From positions 2,515,527-2,579,526 of the forward strand of contig NW_006921541.1 in NCBI RefSeq assembly GCF_000340215.1: a stretch of DNA of 64,000 nt, read 5' to 3'. Each line of letters begins with the position of its first letter. The stretch's first letter is position 1. This DNA is from Pseudocercospora fijiensis CIRAD86. Taxonomy: Eukaryota > Ascomycota > Dothideomycetes > Mycosphaerellales > Mycosphaerellaceae. A program made the translations under genes and the position numbers. The notes beneath the pieces are model-generated. The model worked only from the letters and a program-made list of their open reading frames with translations, was not told the DNA's origin and searched no databases. Shown here piece by piece: positions 29,212-38,994 of the stretch.

Positions 29212-31447
29212 TCATCCTGCGTAAGTGAACTTGCTGAGATTCAAGCGCTTCCGACAAGCCGGGTCTTCAAGCGTGGCCTCTGGACTTTCAGGAACAAGCA
29301 GGTCTTCGCTACCTCTCGTTGCGGTGCCGACCAGTCGGCTTTCCATTTCAATCCACGCCTCGTCTGCGATTTCATCGTCATCTGCCTCGGCCTGGTCGGA
29401 TGGGAAGAGCTCATTCGCTGCACCAGGCGGCGATTCCAGCACAATGCCGCTGTCGTCGACTGATAACACATCATGGGAATGAATCGGTATCTCAAGGCCA
29501 ACATCAAGGGATGGGGCTAGTGAAGGTGTGCATGTTGCCAACGACGCTGAATAAGTCCTCGAAGGTGTCTTGCGAGGCGTTGAGCTGCTCTGCTTTCTGA
29601 GCGCGAACATCTCCAGATTGAGGCCCTTGCTAAACACGCTGGGCTCTCGAGAGGAAGTCGTGCTCTCGAAAGATGTGTCAGGAGTATCTGCCAGACTCGC
29701 TCTCCGCGAGTCGGTCGACGTGGTAGTTGTCACCGTGGCTTGAGACTCGTTGGTAATGCTGGCTTCCGTTTCTGGAGTATCGACGAAGACGCTTAGTTTC
29801 TTCCGCTTTCGCTGCGAGGGAGTGCTCGTCTCTTGCGTCGACTCTACAGTAGCCGCAGCATTAACGACTGCCTCCGCTACCGAATCATCCGACCAGAGCT
29901 CGAACTCTTCCTGCTTTGCACCGCCCGACTTCTTATGCAGGGGCGAACTTGCATGGACTGGCTGCTTGCCGAAGAAGCGGCTGGTGGAAGATTCGAGGGT
30001 TGAAGCGCCCCTCAGAGCAGCGGCAATGCCAGAATCTGAGCATAATCGCTGCCTCTTAGGTGATGCCCGGTGTAATGATGGTGATGGATCGGTCGCAACA
30101 CGTCGCGACGCTTGTGGTGCGGTAGAATGCGGCAGTCCATTGGTAGATCGAATAGTGCCAAAGGCTCTCGGAGCTGTGACCTGAGGTGCCGACCATGACC
30201 TCCCAGCCTGAGACTCAAGCAATTGGTTCTGCGTTGGCGAGGGTGTGAACGAGTTTGGGTCGAGCTCGGCAAGCGGTATTCTCTTCTTGAAGAATTCATT
30301 GATCGGTTTTCCAGGCTTCTCGTTTGGTGTGTGAATTATCCTCTGCCGACTTGCAGGATGGTAGAAGCTTCGGGGCAGAACGATAGGCTTCTTCGTGTTC
30401 GGGTCCAAATCGCCACACGCGACACCTGCGGCTAATTCTGGGTCCACGGCCTTCCCAATGAATGGCATGGAATCTGCGGTCAGTCCAGTCGGTAGTTGGT
30501 TGAGATGAGTCAAGCATTGATCCTCTGGGCAAAACACCCATTGGTACATAAAGGTCTTCTCTGCCCGGGAGAAGTCCTCCAGATATCCCTTGGGCACTCG
30601 CATCTTGCCATCGAACTGCACAGTGCGAACAACTCGATCGAGTGTCTTGTGCTTCCTCACAAGTCGATACGCTGTCTTCAAGCCCATCTTGTCGATTCCA
30701 GGCAAGTAGTCGCAGCCACTTAGCATAGCCATCATTCGGAACTCACGATCCGTCCAGCCCACCAAACTGATCTCTCGACAGGAGGTGAAGTCTGCTCGAC
30801 TGATCATCACGCACTCGCCGTACTGGTCAAGTTTAGTTAAGAGGCACTGCACTCCAAAGACCAGCAAGTCAGAGTCCTCGCTGATGACGCCGTCGATAAT
30901 GCCTTTCTTCTCCAGGTAGGCCATCTGGCTGTCTGCTTCGTATGGAGCCACGACATATTGCACATCCAACTTCTTCAGCTCTTCAATCAGCTCTCTAGCC
31001 ATGGCGGGTGTGACGTCGACCGCTTTCTGCAGCTCCAGCTGCGCCTGACTGGGCCTTCCCATGCGCAGCATCTCGAGTCCCACTCTCTTGCTCTCCTTCC
31101 TCTTCGCAGCACGCTCCTTCTCGGTATGCGCCTTACTCGGCAGATAGTCGCCATCAAATACCAGGTAAGGCTTCACGCCGAAGTGTATGAGCATGCGCAC
31201 GCGATGGAGGGCGAAGTCGATGTGTTTCCGCGTCGGGTTGCCTTCTGCCAGGTCAATGGCACAGGAGACCGTGCCTCGATGTAGCCAGCCATAAGCGTCG
31301 ATGCCAAGCGTCTGCCCTGCGAAGTTGCGGAGATGTGTCGGCTTATGGATGCTCTTGAGCAGCGGAAGCAGGCCTGTACCACAGTGTTAGAGACGGGTGC
31401 ATGTAAGTACTTGGTGATGCCTATTTGTGCTGACCCTGTATGCCCAT
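29212..31447 (-). CDS. EXO1: Exonuclease 1, XPG/FEN1 family
   Basis: Model: complement(join(29212..31373, 31435..31447)), 724 residues. Exon 1 is only 13 nt (MGIQ plus one base). The 61-bp intron (GTCAGC...TACAG, branch CTAAC) brings MGIQG to LLPLLKSIHKPTHLRNF. All metal ligands of the nuclease are in place: Asp30 (GIDAYGW), Asp78 (VFDGD), Glu150 and Asp152 (PYEADSQ), Asp171 and Asp173 (SEDSDLLVFG), and Asp226 (SGCDYLPGI). The helix-hairpin-helix-like H2TH region follows, and the last 380 residues are disordered Ser/Thr/Pro-rich. EXO1 is a 5'-3' dsDNA exonuclease and flap nuclease in mismatch repair, double-strand break resection and recombination in the nucleus. It is head-to-head with TMA16. 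Confidence 0.95.
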
Positions 31448-31730
31448 TGTGCGGCGCGTCCTGTACTACAATCGAGCTTCTGTCAACCCATGACTGTATT
31501 CTACGAGTTCTATTCCTGTCGTCTCTGCGCTGCGCTGCCTGTCGTCTACCAAGAATCGAATGCGATGCCAATGAGGTCAAGCAGAGAGGCGCGTCGACGC
31601 GTTCAAGGATCAGTCGGAGCTCGGCGAATCTGTTGCGCCGACGCAGCACATTTTCGACTTCGACTTCACGAAATTTCCCTTGCTTGCCTTGTCATCGACA
31701 GAAATCTTCTCCAAACATAAGGCTTGCAAA
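31448..31730. promoter_or_regulatory. Bidirectional promoter, EXO1/TMA16
   Basis: The 283 bp between the two start codons must contain both promoters. No single site is claimed; the EXO1 side includes a TCTGTCAACC segment and the TMA16 side a CTCCAAACATAAGG leader. Confidence 0.45.
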
Positions 31731-32270
31731 ATGCCGTCGAAATTAAGCAAGGTGCAGAAGCACGTCACGAAGAAGAAGGGCGCCAAAATTCATGCTTTAC
31801 ACGAGAACAGCAGAGATGCCATTCGGCTTCGCAGAGCAGCCGCCAGAGATGAGCGAGTGAGCAACACGAATGCCACAAAAGAAAAGCAAAATCGACCTTG
31901 GTTAGACCGTGTTGCCTTCTTCCAGGAAAACCTGCCCGAGACGCTCCATCCCCTTGAGATTGCCGAGACGCAGGCTTTGATTGAGCGATTCCTGGCTCGC
32001 CACGATGAGGAAGTTGCAGCACTCAAGGCGGAGAGGAGACCGGGCAGACCAGCTTCGACGAGGCAGACCTTACTTGAGCAGCAAATCAAGACTGAAAAGG
32101 CTGAGTATGAGAGTGGATTCTGGGTGCCGAATATGCAGGATGAAGAGGCATTGCAGAAGCTCGATGCGTGGAATGGTTCATGGTTGGCTCTGGCGCCGTT
32201 GAGGTTTGTGCGAGTCGACAATGCTGGCGGTGTGAAGGAGAGCCAATTTCCACCCCGAGGTGCTGCTTGA
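31731..32270 (+). CDS. TMA16: Translation machinery-associated protein 16
   Basis: 179 residues from ATG 31731. The N-terminus MPSKLSKVQKHVTKKKGAKIHALHENSRDAIRLRRAAARDERV and the middle segment WLDRVAFFQENLPE are the usual TMA16 signatures. The next helices (IAETQALIERFLARHDEEVAALKAERRPGRP) and the end EYESGFWVPNMQDEEALQKLDAWNGSW also match the family. TMA16 binds pre-60S ribosomes during nuclear ribosome biogenesis. Length is normal and no intron is needed. The ORF is open upstream (17 codons), but the chosen ATG fits the family start. Confidence 0.9.
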   Translation: MPSKLSKVQKHVTKKKGAKIHALHENSRDAIRLRRAAARDERVSNTNATKEKQNRPWLDRVAFFQENLPETLHPLEIAETQALIERFLARHDEEVAALKAERRPGRPASTRQTLLEQQIKTEKAEYESGFWVPNMQDEEALQKLDAWNGSWLALAPLRFVRVDNAGGVKESQFPPRGAA

Positions 32271-32759
32271 GATGGCGAATCCAAACGGTTCATGACCCCG
32301 GCTGAGAGAGGATTTGAATTAGAGGTTCCTCACGGCAACAAACAACGTGGATGTTGAACATGAGCGAATCGCAATCAAGCCTATCCAGATCCGCGATCAA
32401 AGGCTCAATGAAGCCCACACATGTTCCATCGATTCTGGCGGACTGTGTATCGCGGTGGGAAAGTCTAGTTCTTGGAGAACTCGCAGGCTTGAAACTCCAG
32501 CAATGATATGGTGCACAGATCAACGGGTTCTGGAAAAGATTCAAAGTACCCGCTGCAACGAGCAGAAGATGGATCTGGTCCCATGTGCACGTGCTCCTTC
32601 TTCACAGCTCCGCTTGGTGCTGCATGTGAGGTGGAGCAAGTTTGCATGTGCGTGACCCGCAGAAGCTTTGACCATTTCGCTTCTCCGACTTGTCTATTCT
32701 TAAAGCTCGTAATAATACCTTTCTCGTTGCAACACGACACAACTCGGCAGTAATCACAC
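32271..32759. other. Intergenic
   Basis: No gene is seen. It contains the TMA16 3' region and the F-box gene promoter; CACAACTCGGCAGTAATCACACATGG marks the end of the leader. Confidence 0.4.
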
Positions 32760-33590
32760 ATGGCGGTCGATGCAGTCGCGCTGCGCGGAAGCAGCGACGA
32801 ATACCTTAACAACCCCTCTACCAACAAGATCAACATCGCTCGCCAATGTGTCTTTGATACTACTGAGCTGCTCGAAGCCATTCTTCTTGAGGTCGACATA
32901 TTCACTACACTTGTGGCGTGCACTCGAGTTTCCAAGACTTTCGCCAATACTATCTCCAGCTCAATTGCACTGCAGCGCGCTCTATGGTTTCAGCCGACTC
33001 CTGCGTCGCTGCTCGACCCGGATACTTCGAAGCTCAATCCGTTCTTCGTCGCGAGTGGCAAAAACGCCAATTTCCATTCTCTATATCGAGGTATTAAAGC
33101 TACGCAGAGCAAGACTCCTTTCGGCCCTAAGGATGGTGACTTCGAACGCATTCTCGAGTCGACAAATTGCATTGCATTGGAAAATTTTCCTCCTCGCAAA
33201 CATCAATATGGCAGCTGGCGTCGCATGATTCCGATGCAAGATCCGAATGAAGAAGGACAAGATCCACATTGGGTTCTTGACTTCCGACGCGTTCGCCCGG
33301 ACGTCGCGCCAGGATATCTCACGCTGTACCACATGGACGAGTGTAGTGATTCTTTGCGTTCGCCTGGAGATACGACGATCGCGATGCAGGGACCTATGTC
33401 TATCTTCGGTCAACAGAAGAAGCCGCCGACCATGGAGGAGTTGATCATGTTCTCTGCGACAAATGAGACAAAAGGCAACTGGGATGAACTCATCAGGATC
33501 TGGAGTGGAGAGTTGCGGGGGACCGAAGAACGTATGAAATGGTGCAAGCAGATGACAGAGAGAAAGACTACCATGCTTGCTTGGCCCTGA
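32760..33590 (+). CDS. F-box-like protein
   Basis: 276 residues in one frame starting MAVDAVALRGSSDEYLNNPS. Residues about 30-77 (FDTTELLEAILLEVDIFTTLVACTRVSKTFANTISSSIALQRALWF) fit the fungal F-box-like pattern. This begins with TxELLExILxxVD, then a helix with ACxRVSKxF and QxALWF, but divergence from the canonical F-box is clear. A fungal-type C-terminal domain follows (LNPFFVASGKNANFHSLYRGI, SWRRMIPMQDP). Such proteins usually act as SCF ubiquitin ligase substrate adaptors; the target cannot be told. The leader includes the end of an ATGGCG context. A second frame at 33539-33856 overlaps its end out of phase and is not called. Confidence 0.65.
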   Translation: MAVDAVALRGSSDEYLNNPSTNKINIARQCVFDTTELLEAILLEVDIFTTLVACTRVSKTFANTISSSIALQRALWFQPTPASLLDPDTSKLNPFFVASGKNANFHSLYRGIKATQSKTPFGPKDGDFERILESTNCIALENFPPRKHQYGSWRRMIPMQDPNEEGQDPHWVLDFRRVRPDVAPGYLTLYHMDECSDSLRSPGDTTIAMQGPMSIFGQQKKPPTMEELIMFSATNETKGNWDELIRIWSGELRGTEERMKWCKQMTERKTTMLAWP

Positions 33591-34351
33591 ACAAGACTGT
33601 CGGCATAGCACCTGGCATCCTGAGCTCCATAGCGTCAGCGCTCGACTTCATCCTGAGCACACTGACTGAGGAGAACGTAAAGCTTTACTACACGATACGA
33701 TACAAACAACCGAGGAATTGGGGCTTCAGAAATGAGTATGGGACGAATAGTCATGCTAATGCTCATGACAGCCTGATCTTCATGAGCATTCTCAAAGGCG
33801 TTGCAGATTTGGAGATAATTACTCGTCCCGTAGGAATGCTCCCAATTTCCAACTGAGCATAAGGGGAATTTTTGGTATCACATTGCACTAGCAGAACATA
33901 TCTCGTGCAGCCCGCGATGTAACTCTCAATCCTTTCCACACCACAGTACATACATGGGCCGGAGCTCGGCAGAATATATTGCCGAGTGAAAGCTTAAACC
34001 TTCACGCTTTCTAATGACATTCGTTCGAACTTCACCCTTGCCTTGAATTCAAAAATGTTTCGCTGTCTGAGAAGAATGAGCAAATGCCATCTGCGGCTGA
34101 TACAACACGTAGATATGGTTTCATCATATGCAGAACGAATCCGCCGCGTGCCAACCGCGTAGCCTTGAGTACGCGTTTCTGCATGGGCAAACGCTGACCC
34201 AAACGCCCATGTAAAGCTCAACTTCCTTGTCCCTCGATATTTCCTGCATGCCTTCGACCATTCAGTAGCGTCAGGGGCCTGTACAGTCTGGAACATCTTC
34301 TGAACGTCAACGCGAAATCCTTAAACCGACCGATTCGACATTCCACAAATC
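33591..34351. other. Intergenic
   Basis: No supported gene. An overlapping 105-codon frame begins inside the F-box gene in another phase and continues to 33856; no motif supports it. Confidence 0.4.
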
Positions 34352-35797
34352 ATGGCTCCAAATCTGATGAGCATTCCTCGCGAGTTGCGTGATCAGATCT
34401 GGGAGCAGGTCTATGGCACTCCGACACAGGTCCGACTGACTTGTCACGCCATAGAAGACTCGTACAAGCAGGGCGAGTCGAAGCGTTATCCAGAACAGCC
34501 GGTGGCAGAGTATCCGCCAGTCGAAGACGACTCAGCAGCGGCTCCCTCCCAGAGCAACGATGTCGACAGCGAAGCTGACTCGGACGCCGGCGCTGGTGAC
34601 GATAAGTCGCAGTCAGAGGGTGACGGTGACGGTGACGGTGACGAAAATGAAGACGAAGAAACTGCAAAGGAGGACGAACCCATCGACTTCGATGTATACG
34701 AATTTCTCAAAGAGCATCCAGAGTCCGACGATGAAAGCTATGATGTTGACAGCGAAGACGACTCGGATGAAGAGGAAGTTTCCAAGGGTTACAAGATATT
34801 CGCAACATCTCCCGTCGACACCTCACTGCTCATGGTCAGTCATCAAGTCAGCGAGGAAGCTGCTCCTTACTTCTGGGCCTCTTTGACGCTAATTTTCGAG
34901 TACACGGCGATTGGCACGATGCGTTTCCTAATGGCACTGCCGGCTCCTGCGCTGGACAACATCAGATCCATCGGCCTGACGAGCTGGATCTTCATGGACG
35001 ATGACAAGGACTCGTTCCACGCCTGGAACGGTAGCATAGACACCCCTCTTTACCATCGCCCTGACGGACCGACACTCATCACACCTTTCGCATCTTTTCT
35101 CGCCTCGCATCTGCCCAACCTGGAGGAGATTTACCTCTACACACCTACTGGAGGTGACGAGGATTTCTATTGCCTGCCAGCATCTCTCGATCTTCACGAG
35201 ATGCTCGACTCTCGTTCCGTCAAGCGACTACACCACGTATTTCTCGGCGATCCAGCCGCGAAGATTTTGTCGAGGTGGACTAGCAAGGATGCTTTAGAAA
35301 TTCTGATGGGTAGGATTCCGGCTTTGGTGGGATACCACTGGTATCGACTTTTGTACCCCGAGCCAGAGAAGCCGCGGGGCTTCATCCATCCAGCAGATGA
35401 CGCTTGGGAAGGCTCGCTAAACCAAGCCCACAGCGAATGGTTTGAAGACTCCTATGACTTCAAGAAAAACGTGAAGGAAGACTTGGCTTCGCGTTGGAGC
35501 TGGAGTGGTCGCGACATCGACTTTGGAGGCGATGGGAATGTACAGGCTGTCATAACAGTGCATGCGAAGAAGGAAGAGGGTCAAGATCCGTTGCATGATT
35601 CTCCTGAAATCCTCAAGGCCATTTTTCGAAGTTCCAAAGTAAAGTCTCCTAATGTTGGGATCAATCACAATGACCACTCCATGTTGCGTTCTCAGGATTT
35701 ATATAGTCAACGTACGACTGATGAACGGGACAACCCAGGCCAGGCTCAACATACACTCATGTTTGACGGCGAGGCAATTCGAGCCATTTTGGTTTGA
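34352..35797 (+). CDS. Hypothetical fungal protein with 2EXR/F-box-like N-terminus and acidic insertion
   Basis: 481 residues, one frame. The start MAPNLMSIPRELRDQIWEQVYG matches the IPxELRxxIWxxV helix of fungal F-box-like/2EXR proteins. It is interrupted by an Asp/Glu/Ser-rich insertion (residues about 65-145), part of which is encoded by four GGTGAC repeats at 34619-34642 (DGDGDGD). The family continues after it with DTSLLMVSHQVSEEAAPYFWASLTLIFEYT and then HLPNLEEIYLYTPTGG and VKRLHHVFLGD. The C-terminal part (residues about 360-440) has a WSWSGRDIDFGGDGN segment. Function is unknown. The acidic insertion is unusual in this family and probably disordered. Confidence 0.75.
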   Translation: MAPNLMSIPRELRDQIWEQVYGTPTQVRLTCHAIEDSYKQGESKRYPEQPVAEYPPVEDDSAAAPSQSNDVDSEADSDAGAGDDKSQSEGDGDGDGDENEDEETAKEDEPIDFDVYEFLKEHPESDDESYDVDSEDDSDEEEVSKGYKIFATSPVDTSLLMVSHQVSEEAAPYFWASLTLIFEYTAIGTMRFLMALPAPALDNIRSIGLTSWIFMDDDKDSFHAWNGSIDTPLYHRPDGPTLITPFASFLASHLPNLEEIYLYTPTGGDEDFYCLPASLDLHEMLDSRSVKRLHHVFLGDPAAKILSRWTSKDALEILMGRIPALVGYHWYRLLYPEPEKPRGFIHPADDAWEGSLNQAHSEWFEDSYDFKKNVKEDLASRWSWSGRDIDFGGDGNVQAVITVHAKKEEGQDPLHDSPEILKAIFRSSKVKSPNVGINHNDHSMLRSQDLYSQRTTDERDNPGQAQHTLMFDGEAIRAILV

Positions 35798-36598
35798 ATG
35801 GAAGGTGGTGGCGTATACTACTATACTACTAAAGTTTCCATGGGGTTTGAAATCAGTTCGTTCATTTCTAAAGTTTTGGTGCGAGATTTGTCGATTGCAT
35901 ATATTCGTGTGATGGCCCATCAAGGTGGCTTCTGCTGTGAAGCACTCGGCTGACCTTGTTGCTCACAGTTCTCATGGCATCGCTCTCTCGCAATCGAAAT
36001 GGCATTGTCAATGTCTTGCGAAGATCTGGGAGCTTACAGGCTGTATCCGATGTGCTTTCGGTAGGTAATTCAACCGCGATTGAGAGCATGGGGTAGAGCA
36101 GGTTTAGCTCATATTGACAAGTTGAATAGTCCAAGATGCCTCTTCACGATGCCGATTCACGTTGTAGACAGCCGTAGAATCTGCGTTAGGTTTCTCATTT
36201 CGTTCTCGAGGCCACGTTGGTGATGCCGTGTTCTGGGCCAAGTGAATTTGCGCGGAAACGCGGCTTCAGTAGTAGTAATATGCTCATCGAGCTCTCTGTA
36301 CGCATGTATGAAGAAGCCTGACCAAAACATTACGCCTCGCTCATGGCTGAACAATCCCGAAAGCCCCAAGTCCAGACCATCCCATCCCGCCTACTCCGCT
36401 AATGCCCAAAAAGCCAGAACCTTGCCATAACCCATCTAAGCCATGGTATTAATCCTCCCATCAGCTCGCGTGCCTGTTCCACGAAGCCTGCTCACACGAT
36501 GTCCTCAATGTATGCAATACAAATGCAAGTGCTGAAACCAGACGCTCGCTGTGAAGTAAAATCTGCAAACCCACCGATCACTGCTGCAAAGAGCGATC
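35798..36598. other. Intergenic
   Basis: Convergent 3' ends of two genes. No gene in either strand with recognisable features; nothing beyond small frames. Confidence 0.4.
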
Positions 36599-37168
36599 CT
36601 AGATACCCTTGATAGCGACAGTCCGTTCGCTCTCGAGCTTGGCCTTGTTGCGGTCCTTCTCCTCCTGCTTGCAGTCTTCAAGACCGGTACAGTTGTGACT
36701 TTCCAACATGCGGTGCCTGCCGCAGAAGTGACCTTGGCAGAAACCGCAGTCACCGACGATGCGCTGGGCGGCGTCTTTGCAATCCTTGAAATTGCAGCGG
36801 ATCTTCTTGGGTGCGCCGCCACGGATTGGCAGGGCCATGTGCAGTGTGGACTCTCGGGTCACATTGTAGGATGAGAGTGTAGCGGTCAGATCGCTAAGGT
36901 GGCTCCCTGCATGCGTCACACGGAGCTTGGCTTCGGGTGTGTTGGTTCGGAGGGCGACCAGGGAGCGGAGGGTGCCGACGGTGGTGGACTCGGGGATAGT
37001 GATGGGGAATGCTGGGCAATGTTAGAAGTGGTCACGAAGATGGCACAATCGCCCATGCTTACTGTCACCGGCGACATTCTTGACAAAGATCTGCATAGTC
37101 GGCTCCGGCTCGGCTGACGAGGCTCGGCTGGAGAGGGACGAGATGGAGCTGATGCTGTTGGAGCGCAT
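36599..37168 (-). CDS. Ubiquitin-like/AN1 zinc-finger protein
   Basis: Model: complement(join(36599..37011, 37063..37168)), 172 residues. The 51-bp intron (GTAAGC...GCCCAG, TTCTAACAT branch) joins MRSNSISSISSLSSRASSAEPEPTMQIFVKNVAGD to TFPITIPESTTVGTLRSLVALRTN, a ubiquitin-like fold (residues about 25-100). It is followed by an AN1-type zinc finger at about 110-150: CNFKDC, CGFCQGHFC, HRMLESHNC, with the Cys/His spacing of the family. A charged C-terminal helix (EEKDRNKAKLESERTVAIKGI) ends the protein. Proteins with both domains occur across eukaryotes (for instance the ubiquitin-like AN1 protein of Xenopus) and are linked to ubiquitin/proteasome shuttling or stress response. The exact role here is inference. 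Confidence 0.9.
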
Positions 37169-37652
37169 GTTGGGCGGAAGTGATGGGTGATGTGATGTGG
37201 GAATAAAATGATGCCCGTGCCGGGTATGAGTCGTGGGGCGAGGCTGGTAGTCTCAGACGCTGGGCTAGCCTGATAACGGCGATGCTCAGGTCGCGTGCCT
37301 GATACTGGCGGATGTCGCTGCTTGGCTAAACGGTAGAATGTGTGGCTTGCTGGCGATGGCAATGGTCGATGTTGGAAGAAGCGTGCAGGTGGAGCGGAGG
37401 AGGAGCGCAGGTGGCAGGCTATAAGTAGGTTCGTGGTGATTAGGTTGCTGCACTCGTGTGACGAGACCATGGACCCTTTCACTTTCACTTGGGCCGGCGC
37501 GTGCTGCCGCTGCCGAATCAGCCTAGCTTCTGACTTCCGAAGGTGACGTAGAAGTTCTCCCATATCACCGCACCGCAATTCACCCTCCGAGACACCTGAG
37601 TGCTGACGTCTGTCTGCAGAGCAGAGCAGAGCCTTTCTTCCACTCCTCCTCC

Positions 37653-37684
<32 letters not shown>

Positions 37685-38568
37685 GCATTCATGCATAGTG
37701 CCGATTCCAATGCACTCCATACCCTGCGTCAAACTTCTGCCCATTTGTGCCGGGTCATGTGTCGTGGCAGAATACGTGGCCGCTCATTTACCGCCGCCTC
37801 AGGCCATCGGAATAGCATGATGGGCATGAGAAGCCCTGCACTTTGCGCCGGCCCCGATCGCCTTCACTGCGTCGACTGAGCATGAACTTTGTCGCGGTCG
37901 CTGCGCCATGCATCACTATCTCACGCTTACCGCGCGCTTGATGCGGCTGAACAGCTTCTATTGCCAAGACATTCCAACGCAGACGTCAAGGGAGGGCTCG
38001 AGCTGGTCTAGACTTCCTCAGCTACCTTTCGTACCACATGCCATCGGCCACGACAACACGACGCAACGATTCAAGTAGCGCCCTCGCCAAAATGGACACA
38101 CTGTGGATATCTGATACCAGAAGACCTCAATCTGTATGCTCGGTCTAAGTACAGCTACGCTCTCGCCGCTCATCCTGTCCCCCGATGGCCCGTGAAGGCA
38201 TTTCTGATGATCTGGCCCCTGAAAGCATTTCTTCATGGTTCGGACCATGGATTCGCCATATAAAACCGCGTCTGTAGCGGAACAACATCGTAAGGAGCGT
38301 TTGGCTTTGAGAAGCAACTGGAAGCCATTAAAAAGCAGATATGATTGTGAAGGACAATGAAGCCACAACAAGCGGCGAGGAGACGAGAACACTAACGCAG
38401 CAGTGGGAAAGCTGTATGGCGTGTAACTTCCTGGATTTTCCCTTGCGTCCCGCGCAAGTCTCAGCAGTCGAACTTGTCCACCATTGGATACGCAGTCTGA
38501 AGCGCCTGACTTATTACGCCTGGAAGTTGATGGCAGTCAGCATAAATACGCGCAAAAGCTTGTATGGG
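37169..38568. other. Promoter region with CCG microsatellite, no gene
   Basis: About 1.4 kb without a supported gene. A trinucleotide run (GCC/CCG)n lies at about 37655-37683, roughly 0.5 kb upstream of the AN1 gene start. Frames up to 264 codons in this interval overlap the AN1 gene or the CCG run and show no domain. Confidence 0.45.
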
Positions 38569-38994
38569 TCACAGCGACGTACCATTCCGGCCGTGAGGCG
38601 CATAGAATTTAAGGCTCGTTCCTGCATCATACGTAGGCCCTCCTCTAGGCTGAGTCTCACTTGGCATATCGTGCCCGGCAATCATCGAGCATGTCCAGTC
38701 GCAGAGGGTTTCCTGGCAAAGATTCGTTTCTGGCTTCCCGATCTTGCTGGCGATGGTCTGGAAGACAGCGTTGCAGCCAACGCCATGGTTGTACACGACG
38801 CCGATCATGATAGAAAACTCTTCCCAGCTACTTGTAACGCTTCGCGATTGACATTCTGCCGTGTTTACATCTGGGACGCATGCTCCATGATCGCAATTCA
38901 GTCCGGAAGTGTCTTCATGTACTGGAAGCGCAGTAACCAGAGCCAGCAGTGTGGACAGAATTGCAATGAAGAAATGCATGGTGGGTAGCTGCAT
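38569..38994 (-). CDS. Small secreted cysteine-rich protein
   Basis: 141 residues (136 if Met6 is used). MHFFIAILSTLLALVTALP is a clear signal peptide and favours the internal start at 38979. The mature part has seven cysteines (LNCDHGAC, AEC, GCNAVF, NLCQETLCDWTC) and reads DTSGLNCDHGACVPDVNTA near its start. No family is recognised. Size, signal peptide and Cys content match fungal candidate effectors or secreted virulence-related proteins, but an odd number of cysteines is atypical. The opposite-strand 215-codon frame is a shadow. No intron is visible. Confidence 0.55.
   Translation of the reverse strand: MQLPTMHFFIAILSTLLALVTALPVHEDTSGLNCDHGACVPDVNTAECQSRSVTSSWEEFSIMIGVVYNHGVGCNAVFQTIASKIGKPETNLCQETLCDWTCSMIAGHDMPSETQPRGGPTYDAGTSLKFYAPHGRNGTSL

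Noticed and set aside
36916..37710. 264-codon minus-strand frame
   Set aside because: Runs through the AN1 gene and CCG microsatellite in another phase; Arg/Ser/Pro bias from the repeat.
38341..38988. 215-codon plus-strand frame
   Set aside because: Opposite strand of a frame with a clear signal peptide and cysteine pattern; no motif of its own.
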